A stretch of DNA of 31,120 nucleotides from CAYMJV01 sp964390545 (GTDB lineage Bacteria > Desulfobacterota > BSN033 > UBA1163), in assembly GCA_964390545.1 (NCBI GenBank), contig CAYMJV010000036.1:1-31120 (forward strand), read 5' to 3'. How positions within the stretch are numbered: the stretch's first letter is position 1; every line of letters starts with the position of its first letter. The notes under the pieces were generated by a model. That model did not search any database and had not been told where the DNA came from. It was given only the letters and a program-made list of their open reading frames with translations. The position numbers and the translations under genes were made by a program. This document shows, in pieces, positions 7,845-15,780 of the stretch.

Positions 7845-10800
7845 ATGAAGATTACCCGAAGAACATTTTTAAAGATTTCGGGAGCCACAGCGGCGGGCAC
7901 AGTGATGGGTGGTTTAGGATTCGACCTCACACCTGCCGAAGTCTATGCTCAAGAACTCCGAATTAAGGGGGCGAAGGAGACAACTTCGATCTGCTGCTTT
8001 TGTTCAGTGGGCTGTGGAATTATCGTCTATACCGATGAAAAAGGAAAGGTGATCAATGCCGAGGGAGATCCCGATCATCCGATCAGCGAAGGAGCCCTCT
8101 GTGCGAAAGGAGCATCGAGTTACCAAATCGCAGTCAATCCGAACAGACTCCAAAAAGTCCTTTACCGTGCCCCATACAGTGCCGCGTGGAAAGAGGTGAA
8201 ATGGGAGTGGGCCTTAGAGAGAATCGCTGCCAACATCAAGAAAAGCCGCGATAAGAGTTTTATGGAGAAGAATGCAAAAGGCCAGGTCGTGAATCGGACC
8301 AATAGTATTGCCTCTGTTGGAAGTGCAGCTTTGGACAATGAGGAATGCTGGCTGTACAACAAATTACTCAGGTCATTGGGAATCATCTATATTGAACACC
8401 AGGCCCGTATCTGACACAGCCCCTCTGTAGCGGCTCTGGGAGAGTCGTTCGGACGTGGTGCAATGACCAATCATTATATCGATTTTCGAAACGCTGATGT
8501 CATTCTCAACATGGGGGGTAATGTAGCTGAAAATCATCCTGTTTCCTTTAAGTGGATCCAGGCAGCTCGCGAAAAAGGGGCCACTTTCATCCATGTGGAT
8601 CCAAGGTTTACCCGAACCTCCGCCAAGGCAGATGTCTTTGTCCGACTCCGCTCAGGAACAGATATCGCCTTCTTGGGCGGTATGATCAAATATATCCTCG
8701 ACAACAATCTCTACGACGAATTTTATGTCAAACACTATACAAATGCCTCCTTCATCGTAAATCCCAAATACAATTTCGATGATGGGCTCTTTTCAGGGTA
8801 TGACTCGGCGAAGCGAGCTTATGATGCTTCAACCTGGGCATTGGAAAAAGATGAAAAAGGGATCCCAAAACGGGATATGACCTTGCAGCATGAACGCTCT
8901 GCCTTCCAGCTTCTGAAGAAACATTACTCCCGATATACATTGGAAAAAGTTTCTCAGATCACTGGAACGCCGACAAATGATCTGGAAAAGGTCTACAAAA
9001 TCTATGGCTCCACAGGAGCTCCAGATAAGGCCGGAACTGAATTATATGCCATGGGCTGGTGTCAACACACAGTCGGTGTACAGAATATCCGCGCCATGTG
9101 CATCATTCAATCCCTTCTTGGAAATATGGGTCTTGCTGGTGGAGGAATCAACGCGCTGAGAGGTGAGTCGAATGTCCAAGGCTCGACTGACGCGGGCCTT
9201 CTGTATAACGTCTGGCCCGCATACTTGCCAACCCCACAGGCCAACTTAGTAACCCTCGCAGATTACAACAAAACCACTCCTGTTTCCAACGATCCTCGGA
9301 GTGTCAACTGGTGGAAGAACCGTCCAAAGTATGTGGCAAGTTACTTAAAGTCAGTGTTCGGAGATAAGGCCGCCAAAGAGAATGATTTTGGATACGCATG
9401 GATGCCCAAACTTGATCAAGGGCAAGACGCTTCTTGGTTGAATTTATTCGATGAGATGTACAAGGGAACCTTTACGGGTTTCTTCGCCTGGGGGATGAAC
9501 CCTGCTTGTTCAGGTGCTCATTCTGGCAAGGTGAGGCAGGCGTTGACCAAGTTGGATTGGATGGTCAATGTAAATGTCTTTGATAACGAGACTGGTTCCT
9601 TCTGGAAGGGCCCTGGCATGGATCCTAAAAAGATCAAGACCGAGGTCTTCCAACTCGCCTGTGCGGCCTCGATGGAAAAAGAGGGTAGTATCAGCAACAG
9701 TGGACGTTGGATGCAGTGGCGCTATAAGGCAGCGAATCCTCCAGGAGTGGCCAAGCCTGATGGCGACATTATGCACGAGTTGTTCAAGGAGGTTCGAGCC
9801 CTCTATGAGAAGGATAAAGGAGCTTTTCCAGAGCCGATCCTCAATCTGAAGTGGGACTACGAAACCAATGGCCATTTTGATATTCACAAAGTGGCCAAGG
9901 AAATTAACGGTTATTTTTTAGAAGATATTCCAGAGCATCCCGCGGACAAGAAGGCCTACAAAAAGGGAACCCTTGTCCCAAGCTTTGTTTATCTTCTGGA
10001 TGATGGTCGGACCTCCTGTGGAAGTTGGATCTATTCAGCCAGCTATACCGAGGCCGGGAATATGGCCGCTCGGAGAAAGAAGACTGATCCAACCGGGTTG
10101 GGTCTCTATCCGGAGTGGTCCTGGGCCTGGCCGGTCAATCGACGGATCATTTATAACCGAGCTTCCGTTGATTTGGATGGAAACCCAAGGAATTCCAATC
10201 GGCCATTATTGAAATGGGATGCAGCTAATAATAGATGGATTGGGGATGTACCTGATAATGCAGTTCCGCCTATGGGGACGGAGGGAGCTTATCCGTTCAT
10301 CATGAAGCCAGATGGAGTTGCCTCCCTCTTCGGTCCAGGACTAAAGGACGGGCCCTTCCCCGAACATTATGAACCATTAGAATGTCCGATTGAGAAAAAC
10401 CTCATGTCCAGCCAAAGAATTAGTCCGGTGATCAAGATCTTCGAAGGAGGTCCTGATACATTTGCAACATGCGATCCCAAGTATCCTTTTGTATGCTCAA
10501 CCTACAGGGTCACTGAGCACTGGCAGACCGGTGTTCTCACCCGTTGGCTCCCCTGGCTTATTGAGGCAGAGCCCCAGGTTTTCTGCGAAATGAGCACAGA
10601 ATTGGCTAAGCTCAGGGAGATTAAGAACGGCGATCGAGTGATTGTTCAGACTTCTCGAGGTAAATTGGAGGCAACTGCCATTGTGACCTTCAGACTTAAA
10701 CCTTTCAATGTTGCTGGCCAAACGGTTCACCAGATTGGGCTTCCCTGGCATTTTGGTTGGATCTGGCCTAAGGATGGAGGGGAAAGCGCAAATTTGCTGA

Positions 10801-10919
10801 CTCCAACCATCGGGGATCCCAATACCATGATTCCGGAGTCGAAGGCTTTCATGGCCAATGTCACGAAGCTAAGGAAACAGCAACCTGCTACGCCAGCCAA
10901 AAAAACAACAAAGAGTTAA
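7845..10919 (+). CDS. fdnG: Formate dehydrogenase alpha subunit, selenocysteine-containing, periplasmic
   Basis: The product is 1024 residues when the in-frame TGA at 8412-8414 is read as selenocysteine (Sec190). It starts with a twin-arginine signal (TRRTFLKISG). A [4Fe-4S] site follows (C50, C53, C57, C86). Sec190 sits in ARI-Sec-HSPSVAALG, leading into GRGAMTNH, which matches the FdnG/FdhA active site. The rest is a molybdopterin (Mo/W-bisMGD) oxidoreductase with a C-terminal dinucleotide-binding domain. It oxidises formate to CO2, or the reverse, in the periplasm. The Fe-S subunit gene follows 14 nt later and no membrane anchor gene follows, as in soluble FdhAB of sulfate reducers. Length and motifs are continuous across the UGA, so this is not a pseudogene. 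Confidence 0.97.
8415..8439 (+). promoter_or_regulatory. Putative bacterial SECIS hairpin in fdnG
   Basis: Immediately after the UGA (8412-8414), AGCC at 8418-8421 can pair with GGCT at 8432-8435. Outer pairs are possible from C8415-A8416 to T8437-G8438. The apical loop contains UGU (G at 8427, U at 8428). This is the expected place for the element bound by SelB, but the fold was drawn by eye. Confidence 0.5.
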
Positions 10920-10933
10920 GGAGGTGAATATCA

Positions 10934-11671
10934 ATGGCAGATAAATCCTTTTTCATAGATACAACGAAGTGTACAGCCTGCCGGGGATGCCAGATCGCCT
11001 GCAAACAGTGGAACAGAAATCCTGGAACCAAAACCATTCAACGAGGAAACCATCAGAATCCACCGGATCTTTCCTTTTTCACATTCAAATTGGTGAGGTT
11101 CAATGAAATAGAAGTCCCAGGAGGGGAACCTAAGTGGTACTTCTTTCCTGATCAGTGCAGACATTGCATCGAACCCCCTTGCAAGGATACGGCTGAATCC
11201 TTGGGTTGCAAGGCCATCACCAAGGACGAGGCCACAGGGGCAGTGGTCTTCAATTCCAAGGTGAAAGTAAAGGCAACCGATTTCAAGACCATCCGAGAAT
11301 CTTGCCCCTATGATATCCCCCGGTACGATGAGAGGATGGGTGTGATGGCGAAGTGCACCATGTGCTTTGACCGGATCAAAGAGGGGATGCTTCCTGCCTG
11401 TGCAAAGACTTGTCCCACAGGGGCGATGAATTTCGGTGATCGAAACACCATCCTCGAGATGGCCAACAAGAGGTTGGGAGAGGTAAAGGCGGTCTATAAA
11501 GATGCCATGCTGGCCAATCCCGATGATATTCGAACCATCTACCTCTTGGTCGACGATCCAAAGAAGTATCATAAATTTGCTGTCGCAGAGAATGACATCG
11601 GGATCACAAGGAAGATGGCCCTGAAGCGGCTCTTCCGCCCTCTGAAGAACTTAAGTTCAATCACTGGATAG
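10934..11671 (+). CDS. fdhB: Formate dehydrogenase beta subunit (4x[4Fe-4S] electron transfer)
   Basis: A 245-residue ferredoxin-like subunit with four cysteine groups for four [4Fe-4S] clusters. These are CTACRGCQIAC near the N-terminus, CRHC-x3-PC plus a downstream Cys, CPYD, and CTMCFDRIKEGMLPACAKTCPTGA-type spacing in the C-terminal half. It passes electrons from FdhA to a partner. There is no C-terminal transmembrane helix, unlike E. coli FdnH, and no cytochrome b or gamma gene follows, so a soluble FdhAB dimer is indicated. It should be exported with FdhA through the Tat system, since it lacks its own signal. A Shine-Dalgarno (AAGGAGGTG) precedes the ATG. A strong terminator follows at 11699-11742. 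Confidence 0.94.
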   Translation: MADKSFFIDTTKCTACRGCQIACKQWNRNPGTKTIQRGNHQNPPDLSFFTFKLVRFNEIEVPGGEPKWYFFPDQCRHCIEPPCKDTAESLGCKAITKDEATGAVVFNSKVKVKATDFKTIRESCPYDIPRYDERMGVMAKCTMCFDRIKEGMLPACAKTCPTGAMNFGDRNTILEMANKRLGEVKAVYKDAMLANPDDIRTIYLLVDDPKKYHKFAVAENDIGITRKMALKRLFRPLKNLSSITG

Positions 11672-11698
11672 CACCTTAAAAAGGGGGGTATTTTAAGT

Positions 11699-11742
11699 GG
11701 GCTTGTTTCGACACGGAAATATCGAAACAAGCCCGTTTTTTT
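11699..11742 (+). terminator. Intrinsic terminator after fdhB
   Basis: A perfect 13-bp stem (GGGCTTGTTTCGA at 11699-11711 with TCGAAACAAGCCC at 11722-11734) with a 10-nt loop, followed by a T-run ending at 11742. A smaller hairpin, CTTAAAA/TTTTAAG, lies just before it (about 11675-11697). Confidence 0.92.
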
Positions 11743-11743
11743 C

Positions 11744-11826
11744 TTAATCCCCCTTCTTCCCCCTTTTACGAAAGGGGGAAATTTTTCGCTCCTCCCTTTT
11801 CTAAAGGGAGGCCGGGAGGGATTAAT
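11744..11826. repeat. Dispersed double-hairpin repeat upstream of fdhE
   Basis: The element begins AATCCCCC and ends GGGAGGGATT, an imperfect terminal inverted repeat. It contains two internal hairpins, CCCCCTTTtacgAAAGGGGG and CCTCCCTTTtctAAAGGGAGG. It is typical of short non-coding repeats in these genomes. Its 3' end supplies the only Shine-Dalgarno-like sequence (GGGAGGG) in front of the TTG start of fdhE. Confidence 0.7.
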
Positions 11827-11827
11827 T

Positions 11828-12679
11828 TTGGAAACCCTAAGAAAACGCATCCAACAGATCAAAAAGAAAAGACCCGGCTACAAAACCATGCTGGACTTCT
11901 ACCAGGGGATCAGGGAAGAACAGGATAAGATTAAATCTTCCTTAACCCTGGGGCCATTGGCCCTCAAGAAGGAATGGAAAGATCTTTTGATGAAAGAGGG
12001 TTTTCCCCTTCTTGAGAAAAAAGATTTCCCTCTCGATATCGAGGCATCCCTTTCTCTTTTCAAATCCCTCTGCCAGATTGGGAAAGAAGCAAATCCTCAT
12101 ATGGCAGAACAGGTGAAAAAGATTGAAAAGGCCATGTCCGAAAAGAAGATCGATTTGAGCACCTTATTTAAAGAGGGGGGCAATGAACAGAAGGTGGAAG
12201 GAATTGCGAAGGAACTTGGGTTGGATAAGAAAATTCTCCTATTTTTCATTCATTCAAGCCTGAAACCTTCTATCGAAACAGGAGTCGAACAACTCTCCCA
12301 TGAGATCGAAACCGAAACCTGGATGAAGGGCCACTGCCCAATTTGTGGTTCTCTCCCCTATTTAAGTCTGCTCAAGGAAGAAGTGGGAAAACGATTTCTC
12401 CTCTGTTCTTATTGCGGATATCCATGGCGAATTGATCGAATGATCTGCCCCTTCTGCAACAATAGGGATCAGGAATCTCTTCAAATGTTTTATGCTGAAG
12501 AAGAAAAAACTCATCGGGTCGACCTTTGCGATAAGTGTCATCAATACATCAAAACGATTGATTTAAGAACCATCGGTGAGACAGACTTCCCTTTAGAGGA
12601 CCTTGCCACCCTCCATCTCGATATCACGGCCGACAAAAAAGGCTACAAAAGACCCATTCCCAACCCCTGGATTGACTAA
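11828..12679 (+). CDS. fdhE: Formate dehydrogenase maturation protein FdhE
   Basis: A 283-residue protein from a TTG start at 11828. It has an N-terminal helical region and a C-terminal rubredoxin-like metal-binding region with four CxxC pairs: C170/C173, C193/C196, C207/C210 and C234/C237. This is the FdhE signature. FdhE acts in the cytoplasm on respiratory formate dehydrogenase before Tat export. The N-terminal stretch (RIQQIKKKRPGYKTMLDFYQ) matches the family's usual beginning, which favours the TTG over the next ATG at 11888. It follows fdnG-fdhB but lies beyond a strong terminator, so read-through or a promoter in the repeat region is needed. Assignment is strong. Confidence 0.9.
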   Translation: METLRKRIQQIKKKRPGYKTMLDFYQGIREEQDKIKSSLTLGPLALKKEWKDLLMKEGFPLLEKKDFPLDIEASLSLFKSLCQIGKEANPHMAEQVKKIEKAMSEKKIDLSTLFKEGGNEQKVEGIAKELGLDKKILLFFIHSSLKPSIETGVEQLSHEIETETWMKGHCPICGSLPYLSLLKEEVGKRFLLCSYCGYPWRIDRMICPFCNNRDQESLQMFYAEEEKTHRVDLCDKCHQYIKTIDLRTIGETDFPLEDLATLHLDITADKKGYKRPIPNPWID

Positions 12680-12688
12680 GAAACCATT

Positions 12689-12808
12689 CTAATACAAACG
12701 CAATAAAATTCCATTACAGTCAATGAAATTTCCCCTCACCCCATCCCTCTCCCCAGCGGGGAGAGGGATGGGTAAGGGGGCTCTAAGAAGTAAATGCGTT
12801 TGTATTAG
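12689..12808. repeat. MITE-like element: 14-bp inverted repeats enclosing a palindromic repeat
   Basis: CTAATACAAACGCA at 12689-12702 is the exact reverse complement of TGCGTTTGTATTAG at 12795-12808. Between them, at 12732-12780, lies copy 1 of the CCCCTCACCCC...GGGGAGAGGG palindrome also found at 17257, 21148 and 27234. The other copies do not carry these outer arms in an obvious form. No coding capacity. Confidence 0.6.
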
Positions 12809-12870
12809 GTTCATAAATACTTGTTTTTAAAGGACTGATAGGATATAAATATTTTTTAGAGGTGAAGGGA

Positions 12871-14007
12871 ATGAAATCCAAGCGGTTTTGGACTATTCTT
12901 TTTCTGTCGGGATCTTTGCTGATCCTCTTTGCTTTGCCTTCCCATGCCCAAAAGCCGACAAGGACGCTCACCATTCTTTATAGCAATAATTTAAATGGTG
13001 AGATCGATCCCTGTCCAACCTGAGACCAAACCAACCGGATTGGCGGTCTGGCCAAGAGAGGCGCATGGGTGAAGGAATTGAAAGAGAATCGCAAGGACGC
13101 CCTTGTTCTGGACGCTGGGGATCTCTTTTTCAGAAAATTTACCAACGCCATTCCAGAGGATGAACTGAAAAAGGTGAGAGAGAAAGCCCAACTGATCCTC
13201 GAGGGCTTCAATTTAATGGGATATGATGCTTTGGGTATAGGGGATGACGACTTGACTCTAGGAAGAGATTTCCTTATGGAGATGTCGAAGAAGGCCCAAT
13301 TCCCATTCCTCTCCTCAAATATCATCCATGAGGATTCAGGGAAACTTCTCTTCCAACCCTATCTTTTGAAGGAAATTGCAGGAATGAAAATCGGCATCTT
13401 CAGCCTCTTCTCTCCCGATCTTTTTACAGGTCCAAACGATCTCAGAAAGAAAGGGTTGGTATTTCGAGACCCTGTGGAAACCGCCCAGGCCATGGTCAGG
13501 GAACTTCAGCCCAAAACAGACCTCATCATCCTCCTCAGCCATCTCAGTTATCCCAAGGATGTAGAACTGGCACAGAATATTTCTGGGATTCACTTGATCA
13601 TCGGCGGCCACACAGGGGCCAATCTCCTCTATCCGCCTCTCATCAAAAATACATACCTTCTCCAGACAGCCGCAAAGGGGATGTACGGCGCAAGGATCGA
13701 TTTCACCTTCAATAACAATATGTTCTCTTTCTACAATTCAACGGAGAAACGCTCCCTCGAAAGTCGGCTCAACTATATCAAATATCGACTCATGGCAAAA
13801 GAAACTCCAGAACGAGAAAAGGCCCAATGGCTGAAGTCCAAACAAGATACCGAGCGAGCCCTTGCACTGCTGCAGGGGAAGAATGAATTTACCAACATCA
13901 TCTTTCCTTTCCGGGAGGGAATGAAGGACCATCCGGACATTTTGAAAATGGTCGACGAATATAAATCAAAATATCCGGAACCAGAAAAACCCGCTCCTCC
14001 GAAATAG
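12871..14007 (+). CDS. UshA-like metallophosphatase-fold selenoprotein (candidate), exported
   Basis: Read through the in-frame TGA at 13021-13023 as Sec51, this is 378 residues from ATG 12871, with Shine-Dalgarno AGAGGTGAAGGGA. It has a Sec signal peptide (1-26, cleavage after SHA). The segment LTILYSNNLNGEIDPCPT-Sec follows, then RIGGLAKRG and LVLDAGDLFF (D84), the normal order of the 5'-nucleotidase/UshA family, so homology continues on both sides of the UGA. C48-P-T-Sec51 is a CxxU redox-like motif. Canonical metal ligands are changed: DxH is NxN (N40, N42), GNHE is GDDD (124-127) and GHxH is GHTG (247-249); H224 in LSH is kept. It lies 6 nt before a radical SAM gene and in the same run as selA. 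From memory, NCBI uses the name UshA-like (seleno)protein. Activity unknown; a redox role is inference. Confidence 0.8.
13023..13049 (+). promoter_or_regulatory. Putative SECIS hairpin in the UshA-like gene
   Basis: Directly at and after the UGA, AGACC (13023-13027) pairs with GGTCT (13045-13049). An upper stem CCAA (13031-13034) with TTGG (13040-13043) closes the five-base loop CCGGA, which contains GG at 13037-13038. An unpaired AAA lies on the 5' side. The loop is 14-16 nt past the UGA, at the near edge of what bacterial SECIS elements use. Confidence 0.5.
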
Positions 14008-14013
14008 ACCCTT

Positions 14014-15780
14014 ATGGCAAACCCTGATTTGATCCTTCTTCATCCCCCAAGCCTTTATGATTTCAGGAAACTTCCGGGGCTCCATGGTCCGATCAGCGAT
14101 GTCGTCCCTTCCACCCCTATCTTCGAAATGTATCCTATCGGTTTTGCCAGCCTCTCCGAATATCTGGAACGCCACGGCTTGAAAGTGAGAATTGTCAACG
14201 TGGCCTTAAAAATGCTAAAGGCTGAAGGCTTCGATGTAGGACGATTCCTATCCAAACAGAACCCTGTGGCTTTTGGTATTGACTTGCACTGGATGGCTCA
14301 TGTTCAGGGCGCCCTGGCGCTTGCAGAGATCATCAAGCAGTATCATCCGAATACACCGGTCATCTTAGGCGGACTTTCTGCCACCTATTATCATGAGGAG
14401 ATCCTTCGACAATATCCTTTTATCGATTTTGTGGTCAGAGGGGATTCAACGGAGAAGCCTCTTCTGCAGCTTCTCCGATCGATCAAAGAAGGAGGAGATT
14501 TTCAGGCCATTCCCAACCTGACCTGGAGGGCTAAGGGAAATGGAATTCGGGCCAATCCCCTCACCTACGTTCCTGAAAACCTCAATGACATTGCCATCGA
14601 CTACCGGCACATCATGAAGAAAGTGGTGAGATATGTGGACCCCACAGGCTACCAGCCGTTTGTCGACTGGTATACCTATCCGGTCACAGCGGTCTTCACC
14701 TGCCGTGGATGCCTCTATCGCTGCAAAACCTGTGGAGGCTCATCCCCTACTTTTCAGTCCATGGCCAATCGTCAGAAGCCCGCCTATCGGGATCCCAAAT
14801 TGCTGGCTCAGGATATCTTCAATATCTCCGACCATCTGCACGCACCCATCATGATCATTGGCGACATTTTCCAGCCTGGCGAAGAGTATGCCACTACCTT
14901 TCTCCATGAGATGAAAAGAAAGCCCATTACCAATCATGTGGCTTTTGAATTCTTTGTCCCTCCTTCCAGAGAACATCTGAAAAGGATTGCTGACTCCATT
15001 CTCAATTTCAATATCGAGATCTCCCCGGAGTCCCACGATGAAGAAGTGCGGAGGGCCTTTGGAAGACCTTACAACAACCAAGCCTTGGAGAGAATGATTG
15101 GCGATGCGATTGACCTCGGGTGTAAACGCATCGATCTCTTTTTTATGATCGGCCTTCCAAAACAGACTTACGGATCGGTCCTGGGAACCATCGATTATTG
15201 TAAATCCCTCCTGGAGCGATTTCGATCCTACGGGAAACTTATCCCGTTTATTTCTCCCCTGGCCCCTTTCCTGGATCCGGGGAGTACGGTATTTGAAGAA
15301 CCGCAAAACTATGGGTATCGCCTTCTCTATCGAACCGTGGAGGAGCATCGCCAAGCCTTGCTGGCACCCAGTTGGAAATATATCCTCAATTATGAAACGG
15401 AATGGATGACCCGGGATGAGATCGTCTACAGCACCTATGAAGCCGGGAAGAGATTGAATCGTCTGAAGTTGGAATTCGGTCTGATCGATCAAAAGACAGC
15501 AACGTCTGTAGAGAAGCGGATCGAAGGAGCAGTTCGGATGATGAAGGAGATCGATCGGATCATGAACCTCCCCAACGCCAAAGAAAGGGAGATTGGATTG
15601 GAGTCGTATCTGTGCGGACGTGAAGCCCTTCAAACCTATAGTATGTCTACGGTATGCGAAAAAAGAGAGCTGGAGTGGCCCACACGATTCATCCGAATGA
15701 ACTTCTTCAAGATCATCAAGACGCTTCTGATGAGGAGGAAACCCAATGTCTCCATCCCTTCATCAACAGGTTCTTCGTAA
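14014..15780 (+). CDS. B12-binding-domain-type radical SAM protein
   Basis: A 588-residue protein. The N-terminal region (about 1-190) looks like a cobalamin-binding-type Rossmann fold (LHPPSLYDF, VAFGIDLHWMAHVQGAL, PVILGGLSATYY). A radical SAM core follows, with CxxxCxxC at C233, C237 and C240 and an extra C230. The middle contains MIIGDIFQPG, IEISPESHDEEVRR and FFMIGLPKQT, typical of the B12-binding/radical SAM superfamily. Layout and size recall the Ta0216-type family (from memory, TIGR04190). The substrate is unknown. It starts 6 nt after the UshA-like selenoprotein gene, and its last 35 nt overlap the start of selA, so the three are very likely one transcript. A role with that selenoprotein or selenium metabolism is inference. 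Confidence 0.85.
   Translation: MANPDLILLHPPSLYDFRKLPGLHGPISDVVPSTPIFEMYPIGFASLSEYLERHGLKVRIVNVALKMLKAEGFDVGRFLSKQNPVAFGIDLHWMAHVQGALALAEIIKQYHPNTPVILGGLSATYYHEEILRQYPFIDFVVRGDSTEKPLLQLLRSIKEGGDFQAIPNLTWRAKGNGIRANPLTYVPENLNDIAIDYRHIMKKVVRYVDPTGYQPFVDWYTYPVTAVFTCRGCLYRCKTCGGSSPTFQSMANRQKPAYRDPKLLAQDIFNISDHLHAPIMIIGDIFQPGEEYATTFLHEMKRKPITNHVAFEFFVPPSREHLKRIADSILNFNIEISPESHDEEVRRAFGRPYNNQALERMIGDAIDLGCKRIDLFFMIGLPKQTYGSVLGTIDYCKSLLERFRSYGKLIPFISPLAPFLDPGSTVFEEPQNYGYRLLYRTVEEHRQALLAPSWKYILNYETEWMTRDEIVYSTYEAGKRLNRLKLEFGLIDQKTATSVEKRIEGAVRMMKEIDRIMNLPNAKEREIGLESYLCGREALQTYSMSTVCEKRELEWPTRFIRMNFFKIIKTLLMRRKPNVSIPSSTGSS

Noticed and set aside
7573..7930. Minus-strand frames (67 and 63 residues) upstream of fdnG
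   Set aside because: They have no family similarity, overlap the likely fdnG promoter and start, and have unlike composition.
7845..8414. fdnG as two separate or broken genes split by TGA
   Set aside because: Homology to FdnG/FdhA is continuous on both sides and the TGA lies exactly at the known Sec position before HSPSVAALG.
13069..14007. Short metallophosphatase starting at GTG 13069
   Set aside because: It would lack the signal peptide and the first conserved strand, both of which are in frame upstream of the UGA.
14740..15633. 297-residue minus-strand frame opposite the radical SAM gene
   Set aside because: It is antisense to a clear coding sequence, with no domain or ribosome binding site support.
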